DNA of 10,522 bases, from the NCBI GenBank assembly GCA_016193115.1, contig JACPSV010000014.1:1-10522 (forward strand). Direction: 5' to 3'. Positions 1 to 6,154 of this stretch are shown one piece after another; the stretch's first letter is position 1, and each line of letters begins with the position of its first letter. The notes under the pieces were generated by a model that saw only the letters and a program-made list of their open reading frames with translations, searched no databases and was not told the DNA's origin. Position numbers and translations under genes: made by a program. The stretch is from Elusimicrobiota bacterium (GTDB lineage Bacteria > Elusimicrobiota > Elusimicrobia > 2-02-FULL-39-32).

Positions 1-38
1 ACAGCTGTCCGGTCAAAGTACGACGGAGAACCACCAAT

Positions 39-86
39 CCGCTCATGGTGCATCCTGAAAGCCCGCTCATGGTGCATCCTGAAAGC
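39..86. repeat. 24-bp tandem direct repeat, two full copies
   Basis: Positions 39-62 and 63-86 are identical 24-bp units that begin CCGCTCATGGTG and end CATCCTGAAAGC. A third copy starts at 87 and matches for 13 bases before running into the first hairpin at about 100. The unit's first half (GCTCATGGTG) equals the left arm of that hairpin, so the array probably grew by duplication of a hairpin arm. Confidence 0.85.
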
Positions 87-88
87 CC

Positions 89-117
89 GCTCATGGTGAG
101 CCTGTCGAACCATGAGC
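89..117. repeat. REP-like hairpin 1
   Basis: A perfect 9-bp stem (GCTCATGGT at 89-97, ACCATGAGC at 109-117) closes an 11-nt loop, GAGCCTGTCGA. The loop sequence and geometry recur in the next two hairpins. Motifs of the GAGCTTGTCGA type are common as dispersed intergenic palindromes in many bacteria. There is no U-tract on either strand, so it is not an obvious intrinsic terminator. Confidence 0.8.
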
Positions 118-123
118 AATCAT

Positions 124-152
124 GCTCACCCTTCGACAAGCTCAGGGTGAGC
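124..152. repeat. REP-like hairpin 2, opposite orientation
   Basis: A perfect 9-bp stem (GCTCACCCT at 124-132, AGGGTGAGC at 144-152) encloses an 11-nt loop, TCGACAAGCTC. The loop is the reverse complement of the GAGCTTGTCGA consensus, so this copy lies inverted relative to hairpins 1 and 3. Just after it, GGATGCATCC at 153-162 is a perfect 10-bp palindrome. Downstream of tatP it could protect mRNA 3' ends, but it lacks a following U-run on the minus strand. Confidence 0.8.
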
Positions 153-164
153 GGATGCATCCAC

Positions 165-187
165 TCATGGTGAGCTTGCTGAACCAT
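165..187. repeat. REP-like hairpin 3, degenerate
   Basis: A shorter copy of the same element: a 5-bp stem (ATGGT at 167-171, ACCAT at 183-187) around an 11-nt loop, GAGCTTGCTGA. The left arm keeps the upstream CTC of the family (164-166), but the right arm has decayed into an A-run (188-194). Orientation is the same as hairpin 1. Confidence 0.65.
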
Positions 188-235
188 AAAAAAACGATTT
201 AAATACATAATTTAACCGGACACCAGTGAAAAAAA

Positions 236-1243
236 TTAGCGTTTGAGAGTGGAACGGTGTTGGGCGAGCGCTTTTTCCACTTGGGACAACAATTCCGCGC
301 TGTAGACTCGGCCAACCAATGATTCTCTGGCTTTGCGGCCCGCGGCGCGATACTGATCCGTCAGGGATCTGTCGGAAACTGTCAGAATCTGGATTCCGTT
401 TTTCTTCAATGTTTCTAAGGCGCTCTGATTGTCCAGCCGGCTCAAGCGGGTCAACTCATTGAGATATTTTTTGGCGGAGGTTTGAAGCAAAGACTGCAGA
501 TCCGCAGGTATCTTATCGTAAAACGTTTTGGAAATTAAAACGGCGCCGCAAGCGTTGGTCAGCGGGAAATGGTAGAGGTACTTGGTGCGCGTAAACCATT
601 GCAAGGCAATCGCAGCTAACGGCGGACTGTAAACCCCGTCTATCAACCCGGTTTGCAAAGAGGTCATGACATCTGGGACAGAGAGAGGAATGGGGTTCAC
701 TCCTAAAGACTTAAACGTCGCTTCCGCGATGGGATCTCCTTCCCACATCCAGAATTTGGTTTGTTTGAGATCGTACAAGTTCTGGATCGGCCTTTTGGTG
801 AGCACGTAGACAAAACCGACTTCCGACCATCCCAACAGAATCGCCCCTTTTTTCCTAAAAATATCCTCCCAGTATTTCTCAAAAGTACGGTAAAGGAAAT
901 CCGCTTCTTCCGAAGATTCCACCAAAAAAGGGGTGTCCAATATCCGGACTTCAGGCGCAATCTCGCCTAAACCAACGCCCGTAAACCCGCCCGCGTGCAA
1001 CTGTCCTAACCGGATTTTGCGGACGACGTCCTTTTCATCTCCCGAAACGCCTCCGGCATAAATCCTAAACCTCATTCTGCCGTCACTTTTCTCCCGAATC
1101 TCTTTGTCCCACGCGCGCAACGTTTTCATCCATGTGCTGCCTTCCGGCGCTAACGTGGCAAACTTGATGATCACCTCCTCCGCGTGAACCGGTAGAGAGA
1201 AGAGGAAGGGGAGGATAAAAAAAGATAGAAGGGTTTTATTCAA
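236..1243 (-). CDS. tatP: TRAP transporter substrate-binding protein, TatP/DctP type
   Basis: This is a periplasmic receptor of a TRAP (secondary, ion-driven) transporter of the DctP superfamily. I place the start at a TTG at 1243, giving 335 residues. This start overlaps the tatT stop by 8 bases and opens directly onto a signal peptide: Asn-Lys, a hydrophobic stretch, then VHA before the mature EEVIIKFATLAP. An in-frame ATG at 1405 would add 54 residues of non-export-like sequence read from inside tatT, so I reject it. Family landmarks are the N-terminal FATLAPEGS strand-loop, the LDTPFL segment, and NPIPLSVPDVMTSLQTGLID with its recurring G-x-IDG turn. The directly preceding gene is tatT, which identifies the pair as a TPR-associated TRAP receptor (TPAT) as characterised in Treponema pallidum. 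No permease gene follows in the window. The ligand cannot be told from sequence; hydrophobic ligands have been proposed for TPATs. Confidence 0.9.
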   Translation of the reverse strand: MNKTLLSFFILPFLFSLPVHAEEVIIKFATLAPEGSTWMKTLRAWDKEIREKSDGRMRFRIYAGGVSGDEKDVVRKIRLGQLHAGGFTGVGLGEIAPEVRILDTPFLVESSEEADFLYRTFEKYWEDIFRKKGAILLGWSEVGFVYVLTKRPIQNLYDLKQTKFWMWEGDPIAEATFKSLGVNPIPLSVPDVMTSLQTGLIDGVYSPPLAAIALQWFTRTKYLYHFPLTNACGAVLISKTFYDKIPADLQSLLQTSAKKYLNELTRLSRLDNQSALETLKKNGIQILTVSDRSLTDQYRAAGRKARESLVGRVYSAELLSQVEKALAQHRSTLKR

Positions 1244-2093
1244 AAAATTCGTCCGCGTTTTCCAGCAATCTTTTCGCCCGTTCCTGAGCGACCGTGTTAG
1301 AAAGACGCTGTTCCGGGAAATTTTCCAGATTAAAGGAAACGACTTCCGCCAACAAACTCTTGAACAGATCTTTTCTCTGGGCGGGAATGCCCACATATTG
1401 CGCATACAATACTAACCCCATCAAAAAACGCCTCTGAGAAATAGAGACCGCTTTCTCAAAGTGCGTCTTAGATTTTTGGCTGTCCCCGCCAAACGCCGCC
1501 GGCATGGCGCCATAATAGGAGCCCAGAAAAAGAGAAGGGCCGCCATAGAAGTAGTTGGGATCCAATTCCTGTACCCGCTGCATGATCCTGAGGACTGCGG
1601 GAAGTTGAGCCAGCAGTTCTGGTTGTTCCCGGCTCACCTGAATCAACCCGCCCCAGCAATACGCAGTCCAAAAGAGAAGAGGAACATCCTGCTTTTTGAA
1701 TTGGCTCAAAACGCGTTCCAGATGGTTGGGTTCCATACGCAGAAATTTCGCGCCGCTTTTTTTCTCTAACAATCTCAACCCTATTTTTGCGCCCCGATCG
1801 TAAAAAATTCTGGCTCGTTCCGGTTCCCTTTCCTCCAAAAAAAGAAAGGAGTAGGCGCCAAACCCTTGCGCGGCCTGTAAAACGAGTTGCGGCTGGAAAG
1901 GATCGTTCTGAAGAAGAATCTCCGCGAGTTTTAACTGACTCACAAGCGACTGCTCCGCAAAGAGGAGGTCGCTCTCTTCATAAAAGGAGTTAGTTCCATT
2001 CTCCAAAAGAGAAACCGTAGACCGAAGAGCGATGGTCTTGAGAGAGCAGGCGGAGAAAGATAAGCTTAGAAAAATAATGACTAGAGGTTTCAT
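1236..2093 (-). CDS. tatT: TatT, TPR-fold lipoprotein partner of a TRAP receptor
   Basis: A 285-residue predicted lipoprotein. The N-terminus is Met-Lys, a hydrophobic core and a lipobox-like FSAC with the lipidation Cys at residue 16, so it should be anchored at a membrane facing the periplasm. The remainder is almost wholly helical, with TPR-like helix pairs: the LQAAQGFGAYSFLFLEE segment, then EREPERARIFYDRGAKIGLRLL, and later YFYGGPSLFLGSYYGAMPAAFGGD and KSKTHFEKAVSIS. This matches the TatT (TRAP transporter T-component) family in length, order and the conserved GGP...YY...P...GGD stretch. In Treponema pallidum, TatT trimers bind the TatP receptor and carry a hydrophobic tunnel. Its ATG shares an ATGA overlap with the rph stop, and it overlaps tatP by 8 bases. 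Upstream sequence shows only a weak GGAAAA, so translation is probably coupled. Confidence 0.88.
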   Translation of the reverse strand: MKPLVIIFLSLSFSACSLKTIALRSTVSLLENGTNSFYEESDLLFAEQSLVSQLKLAEILLQNDPFQPQLVLQAAQGFGAYSFLFLEEREPERARIFYDRGAKIGLRLLEKKSGAKFLRMEPNHLERVLSQFKKQDVPLLFWTAYCWGGLIQVSREQPELLAQLPAVLRIMQRVQELDPNYFYGGPSLFLGSYYGAMPAAFGGDSQKSKTHFEKAVSISQRRFLMGLVLYAQYVGIPAQRKDLFKSLLAEVVSFNLENFPEQRLSNTVAQERAKRLLENADEFFE

Positions 2094-2788
2094 GGGATTT
2101 TTCCGATTGCTTTTTTTTGGTGTTGCAGAATTTGGCGGATTCCTCTTTTGGCTAGGGACAGAAGCTGTTGGAACTGCTTTTCTCCGAATGGAACGCGTTC
2201 CGCGGTGCCTTGCATTTCCACAAAACGTCCGTCCGCCGTCATCACAAAGTTAAAGTCCACGTCCGCCCCGCTGTCTAAAGAGTAGTCCAGATCCAACACC
2301 GGTTGACCGCCGATGATCCCCACGCTTACGGCGCTGACAATCTGTTTCAGAGGCCAATCCGTAATCAGAGATTCGCGGTACAGTTTCTTCAGAGCCATGG
2401 TCAAGGCAATGATCCCGCCGTTAATCGAAGCGGTGCGGGTGCCGCCGTCGGCCTGGATCACGTCGCAGTCTATCAGAATCGAACGCGGACCCACCTTCTC
2501 CAAGTCCACCACGGAACGAAACGAGCGGCCAATGAGACGCGAGATCTCTTGTGACCGTCCGCCGGAACTTGCCCGGTTGCGGGACGTGCGCCGATCACCG
2601 GCTCGCGGCAGCATGGCATACTCCGCGGAAACCCAGCCAATATTCTTTTCTTCCGCGTGCGGCGGCCTGCGGTCTTCCACGGTCGCCACGCACAGAACCT
2701 TGGTCTTTCCCATGCTGAACAAGCACGACCCTTCCGCATGCGGAATATAGTTTTTAACCACCTTGATCGGACGAACGTTCTGTCTCAT
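2090..2788 (-). CDS. rph: Ribonuclease PH
   Basis: A phosphorolytic 3'-5' exoribonuclease that trims tRNA 3' ends using phosphate; the family forms cytoplasmic hexameric rings. The chosen ATG at 2788 gives 232 residues, close to the usual 238-240, and begins MRQNVRPIKV, which aligns with the family start. An in-frame ATG at 2812 only adds eight residues read from the end of asnB. The chosen start makes an ATGA overlap with the asnB stop. Signature segments are HAEGS near residue 17, TKVLCVATVED, GWVSAEYAMLPR (51-62), GGRSQEISRLIGR (76-88), DCDVIQADGGTRTASI (107-122), AVSVGIIGGQPVLDLDY and VMTADGRFVEMQGTAE. The phosphate-contacting arginines in GGRSQEISRLIGR and GGTR are present, so it should be active (E. 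coli K-12 carries a truncated rph). Its downstream ATGA overlap leads into tatT. Confidence 0.97.
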   Translation of the reverse strand: MRQNVRPIKVVKNYIPHAEGSCLFSMGKTKVLCVATVEDRRPPHAEEKNIGWVSAEYAMLPRAGDRRTSRNRASSGGRSQEISRLIGRSFRSVVDLEKVGPRSILIDCDVIQADGGTRTASINGGIIALTMALKKLYRESLITDWPLKQIVSAVSVGIIGGQPVLDLDYSLDSGADVDFNFVMTADGRFVEMQGTAERVPFGEKQFQQLLSLAKRGIRQILQHQKKAIGKIP

Positions 2789-4692
2789 GTATCCAAATAG
2801 ACGGTGTGCCACAACTCAAACATGAGCAAGGCCCACAACTTGTAGCTGTGATCCCGCGCATGGGATTGGTGCTCCTGAATCAGTTGCTCTACTTTCTCCA
2901 TCTTAAAATAGCCTCTCCGGCGAGCCGACGGGGAGAGGAGCGCATCCCTCAGAAAATTTTTCAAAGCTCCCCGAAACCAGTGAGCGATGGGCAATCCAAA
3001 CCCCATTTTTTTTTTTTTTTTTATTTCCGGAGGCAAAAGTTCTTTCAACGCTTTCTTCAAAATCCATTTCCCTTCGTTCCATTTTACCTTATATTCCCAA
3101 GGAATTTTAGCCGCAAGCTCGATCAGGGTATGGTCCAGGAACGGGGAACGCGCTTCCAGAGAGTTGGCCATGGTCGCAATGTCCATCTTGACCAGCAGAC
3201 AGTCCGGCAGATACCCTTGAAGATCGCAGGATAACACTTGATCCAAAAATTCTTTGGAATCGGTTTGCTGATAGAGAGACTCAAAATATCCGTAGGTTTT
3301 GTTGGCCAGAGAACTCTGCAGAAGATCGCCCTGAAAAAGATCGTTCTGCGCCTTTTCATCGAAATAGCAGAAAACCTTGTAGTTGAACTCTCGCGTCGAA
3401 GAGCCCAGAACTCTTCCGGCCCGGTAAAGTCTGCGCATGAAAACAGAACGCATGAGAGGGGAAGGCATTTTTTCCACCGCATTTTGTAAACTCTGTCGAA
3501 AAGGCAGCGGAATTTTTGAGAAAGCGGAAAAAATCCTGTCCGCGCGATACCTCAAATATCCTCCAAAATTTTCGTCCCCCCCATCCCCATTTAACGCTAC
3601 CGTGACATGTTTTCTGGTTTCGCGCGCCACATAATAGGAAGGAAGAGCGGACGGATCCGCAAAAGGTTGGTCATAAAACCAGGCCAGTTTAGGCAACGTA
3701 TCGGCCGTTTCCGGTTTGACAACGAACTCGTGGTGATCCGTGCCAAACCGTTTGGCTACCAGGCGCGCATAGTTCAGCTCGGAAAAATCGGATTCTTCAA
3801 ACCCGATGGAAAACGTTTTGACCGGTTCGCTCATCTGTTGTGCCATCAGACCGACCACGGCGCTGGAGTCAATCCCTCCGGAAAGAAACGCGCCCAAAGG
3901 CACGTCTGATATCAACCGAATCTTGGTGGACTCGTTTAGACGGAACCGGATCTCCTCGCACAAATCCGGAACGCTCTTTGGGGAACGCGGCGCGTGCGAA
4001 ATCTGCCAATACCGTTCCGCGCGGACGTTGCCCTGAGAATCGCAAACCAACGTATGGGCGGGAGGCAGACGATGAATCTCTTCAAAAATAGTGAGCGGGC
4101 TGGGGATGAATTGGTACGCGAAGTAGAGAGGCACAGACTCCATGCGCACTTTCTTCTGAATCTCTTCCGCCTCTAAGAGCGCTTTCATCTCCGACGCAAA
4201 ATAAAAGGCGTTCCCTTTTTTGGCATAGAATAGAGGTTTCTTGCCGATACGGTCGCGCGCCAGAAAGAGAGACTGTTTCTCGGAATCCCAGATGGCGAAG
4301 GCAAACATCCCCCGCAAATGCTGGACACAAGAAACACCGTACCGATCGTAAAGGTGGAGGATCACTTCGGTGTCGGAACGGGTGAGAAATCTGTGTCCTC
4401 TTTTTTCTAAATCTTTCCGCAAATCCAGAAAATTGTAGATCTCGCCGTTAAAAACAATCCAACTCTTCTTTTCTTGCGTGGTCATCGGTTGGTGACCGCC
4501 CTGCAAATCAATGATGGAGAGACGCCTGAAACCAAGACCCACTCTACCTTTTGACGCGGGATTGTCATCTTCCGACCGGTAGAACCCCGCATCGTCAGGT
4601 CCCCGATGGGTCAGGGTGTGAGTCATTCTTCGCAAAAGGTCGGGATCCACCGGTTTTGAATCCCAACGAAATATGCCGCTAAAACCGCACAT
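2785..4692 (-). CDS. asnB: Asparagine synthetase, glutamine-hydrolysing
   Basis: A 635-residue two-domain enzyme that makes asparagine from aspartate, ATP and glutamine. The N-terminal class II glutaminase domain exposes the nucleophile Cys2 (MCGFSGIF) after Met removal, with HRGPDD (29-34), FNGEIYN (81-87) and SDTEV (106-110) forming the glutamine pocket. The C-terminal synthetase domain carries the PP-loop SGGIDSS (271-277), SIGFEES (295-301), NGDGGDENFGGY (368-379) and the late KMGFGLP motif (562-568). It is longer than E. coli AsnB (about 554), so an amidotransferase role in cell-surface polysaccharide assembly, as for some 630-residue homologues, is possible; no such genes lie nearby. 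The codons for the five lysines 558-562 form a 17-nt A-run, a slippage hazard. It starts 2 bases after argB and ends in an ATGA overlap with rph. Confidence 0.93.
   Translation of the reverse strand: MCGFSGIFRWDSKPVDPDLLRRMTHTLTHRGPDDAGFYRSEDDNPASKGRVGLGFRRLSIIDLQGGHQPMTTQEKKSWIVFNGEIYNFLDLRKDLEKRGHRFLTRSDTEVILHLYDRYGVSCVQHLRGMFAFAIWDSEKQSLFLARDRIGKKPLFYAKKGNAFYFASEMKALLEAEEIQKKVRMESVPLYFAYQFIPSPLTIFEEIHRLPPAHTLVCDSQGNVRAERYWQISHAPRSPKSVPDLCEEIRFRLNESTKIRLISDVPLGAFLSGGIDSSAVVGLMAQQMSEPVKTFSIGFEESDFSELNYARLVAKRFGTDHHEFVVKPETADTLPKLAWFYDQPFADPSALPSYYVARETRKHVTVALNGDGGDENFGGYLRYRADRIFSAFSKIPLPFRQSLQNAVEKMPSPLMRSVFMRRLYRAGRVLGSSTREFNYKVFCYFDEKAQNDLFQGDLLQSSLANKTYGYFESLYQQTDSKEFLDQVLSCDLQGYLPDCLLVKMDIATMANSLEARSPFLDHTLIELAAKIPWEYKVKWNEGKWILKKALKELLPPEIKKKKKMGFGLPIAHWFRGALKNFLRDALLSPSARRRGYFKMEKVEQLIQEHQSHARDHSYKLWALLMFELWHTVYLDT
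3006..3022 (-). repeat. 17-nt homopolymer (A17 on the coding strand) inside asnB
   Basis: Seventeen consecutive T on the plus strand, that is A17 in asnB, encode lysines 558-562 between the conserved LLPPEI and GFGLP segments. Tracts this long are usually avoided in bacterial coding sequence because polymerases slip on them. The reading frame is intact through the tract as given. Confidence 0.97.
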
Positions 4693-4694
4693 TC

Positions 4695-5471
4695 TTAAGC
4701 GAAGGGATGGCGCGGCGCGCGGTTCTCATTCTGACAGATCGCGGTGCCTCTGGCTTTTTTAAGCGGCGAACTCCCCTGCAAAATCCAGACTTCCTGAACC
4801 CCTTTTTGCAGAGCGCGGAACGCCGATTCCACTTTGGGGATCATTCCTCCGGACAGGATTCCTTTCTTGCTCAACTCTTTCCGGATCGTCCGGTTTATTT
4901 TGCCGACAGTTTTCCCGGATCCGTCCAATATGCCGGCCACATCCGTAAACAAAATCAATCGCTTCGCCTTCATCGCGGAAGCGATTGCAGAAGCCATCTC
5001 ATCCGCGTTCGTGTTGAGGGCGTTCCCGCCCCTGTCCGAACTGATCGAAGCGATCACGGGAACAGAACCTTTATCCAAAAGAGAACGCAGAATTTCTGTT
5101 TTCACCCGGGTTGGTTTCCCCACAAAACCAAGAGATGGGACACGATCGGCGAGAACCAGTTGAGCGGTGCGCCCGCTCAGACCGATGGCGGAAACCCGAT
5201 TCCGTCCCAACTGGACGACGATCGCAGGATTCACTTTCCCGCAAAGAACCATCTCCACCACCTCCATGGTTTGGGAATCGGTGTAGCGCCTCCCGCGAAC
5301 AAAACGCACGGGCAAGCGAAGTTTCTGGCTGAGAGAAGAAATTTCTTTCCCCCCGCCATGCACAATCACGCAGGGCTGTTTGCGGATATACTTTGAAATT
5401 TCTTTCACCCAGAAAGAAAATCTCTTTTGTTCCAGAAGGCTCCCTCCGATTTTTATGACCGCGAGATTCAT
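4695..5471 (-). CDS. argB: Acetylglutamate kinase
   Basis: A 258-residue amino-acid kinase that phosphorylates N-acetyl-L-glutamate, the second step of arginine synthesis. Visible landmarks are VIKIGGS with the phosphate-binding Lys7, VIVHGGGKEIS (35-45), RRYTDSQTMEVVEMVLCGKVN (61-81), the family's signature segment, NTNADEMA (153-160), LFTDVAGILDG (174-184) and GGMIPKVESA (208-217) with the conserved Lys213. The GGMIPK segment and NTNAD favour ArgB over LysZ ([LysW]-aminoadipate kinase). It lacks the N-terminal helix of arginine-inhibited hexameric enzymes, so it resembles the short E. coli-type form and may be insensitive to arginine feedback. The last 14 residues or so, after GTAI, are a non-conserved tail. 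The ATG shares an ATGA overlap with the nuclease gene upstream and has no Shine-Dalgarno sequence. No other arginine genes lie in the window. Confidence 0.93.
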   Translation of the reverse strand: MNLAVIKIGGSLLEQKRFSFWVKEISKYIRKQPCVIVHGGGKEISSLSQKLRLPVRFVRGRRYTDSQTMEVVEMVLCGKVNPAIVVQLGRNRVSAIGLSGRTAQLVLADRVPSLGFVGKPTRVKTEILRSLLDKGSVPVIASISSDRGGNALNTNADEMASAIASAMKAKRLILFTDVAGILDGSGKTVGKINRTIRKELSKKGILSGGMIPKVESAFRALQKGVQEVWILQGSSPLKKARGTAICQNENRAPRHPFA

Positions 5472-6154
5472 TTGGGAGTTGCCGCTCGAAGAGCAGAATA
5501 TTGACAGGACTGCTTAAAATCGCACTGCGGACATTGTTTTAGGTTGGGAGAGAAATCGCCGTCCCCAATTTTTTTTGCGGTCGTCTTGAGTTCCCGGAGA
5601 GCCTCTTCCTCCTGCGCGGGAGATCGTTGCGTGGAGATAATTTTGTTGTGCGCCAGGAAGAAAAAGCTTAAAATTGAAGGTTCCATGTTCAAAACTTTCC
5701 TCGCTCCCAAAGCATAGAACGTCAACTGCAAATCTGAATCAATCCGGTCCTGGCTCCAGATCTCCGCGTGCGTTTTGTAGTCAATCACCTCATAGGAACC
5801 GTCCGGAAGACGGTCAATCCTGTCAATGATCCCTCTCAACATGTGCGGACCCACTTCAAACCGGAACTCTTTTTCCACGGCCATGATCTCGGACTTTCTT
5901 TTCAGGAAAAAATCGTGGTACTCCAGAAGCATCTTTTTTCCCTTCTCATAGAAATGGAGAGTCTGTTGAGGCGTCTGGAACCCTTCATTTACCCAGTCCG
6001 CGGGCGTGGGTGGCACTTTCCAGTTTTGCACATAGATTAATTTGTATTTCCAAGGGCAGAAACGATAAGTCGAGATCTTGGAGTAGGAGATTTCCATGGG
6101 AGTGACTGCCCCAAACAACCGTTTCCAAAACGATTTGAATGATTGCAGAATCAT
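5468..6154 (-). CDS. PD-(D/E)XK nuclease, RecB/Cas4-like, probable Fe-S protein
   Basis: A small stand-alone nuclease of the RecB/AddB/Cas4 C-terminal type. Using the ATG at 6154, which overlaps the rsmD stop as ATGA, it has 228 residues; an ATG at 6211 lies further inside rsmD and is unlikely, and a later ATG at 6097 (before EISYSKIS) is a possible alternative. The family opening SYSKISTYRFCPWKYKLIYV is at 23-42. The active-site acidic residues are in GIIDRID (108-114, Asp111) and EVIDYKT (122-128, Asp125 and Lys127), with Gln143 in DLQLTFYA. One cysteine at 33 and three near the end (Cys208, Cys211, Cys217 in CPQCDFKQSC) form the 1+3 pattern that binds a 4Fe-4S cluster in Cas4 and AddB. There is no CRISPR array or cas gene nearby, so a DNA-repair or housekeeping role is more likely. 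The substrate is unknown. Confidence 0.85.
   Translation of the reverse strand: MILQSFKSFWKRLFGAVTPMEISYSKISTYRFCPWKYKLIYVQNWKVPPTPADWVNEGFQTPQQTLHFYEKGKKMLLEYHDFFLKRKSEIMAVEKEFRFEVGPHMLRGIIDRIDRLPDGSYEVIDYKTHAEIWSQDRIDSDLQLTFYALGARKVLNMEPSILSFFFLAHNKIISTQRSPAQEEEALRELKTTAKKIGDGDFSPNLKQCPQCDFKQSCQYSALRAATPK

Larger units (their letters stand above)
1..227. repeat. Inverted-repeat-bounded, possibly MITE-like intergenic element
   Basis: This stretch has no gene. Its outer ends form an imperfect inverted repeat. The reverse complement of positions 1-17 matches positions 211-227 at 14 of 17 bases, with a perfect 8-base core (TGTCCGGT at 6-13, ACCGGACA at 215-222). Between the arms lie a 24-bp tandem repeat and three related hairpins. 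Terminal inverted repeats around a short non-coding block suggest a miniature inverted-repeat element or the remnant of an insertion sequence. No target-site duplication can be judged because the left arm sits on the window edge. The right arm ends 8 bases from the tatP stop codon. The arms and hairpins are seen directly; the mobile-element reading is inference. Confidence 0.4.

Noticed and set aside
39..187. CRISPR array
   Set aside because: There are only two identical 24-bp units in direct abutment without spacers, followed by palindromes. The only Cas4-like gene is far away and lacks cas neighbours.
199..215. AT-only hairpin TTAAAT/ATTTAA as a terminator of the minus-strand operon
   Set aside because: It has no G/C pairs and is followed by no U-run on the minus strand; the T-run next to the tatP stop lies before it. 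No intrinsic terminator is visible for the operon.
1244..1405. N-terminal extension of tatP to an ATG at 1405
   Set aside because: The added 54 residues would overlap tatT by 170 bases and bury the signal peptide. The TTG at 1243 begins exactly at the signal peptide.
4707..5396. Open frame of 229 codons on the plus strand opposite argB
   Set aside because: argB has full family motifs on the other strand; the plus-strand product is low in recognisable structure and has no start signal.
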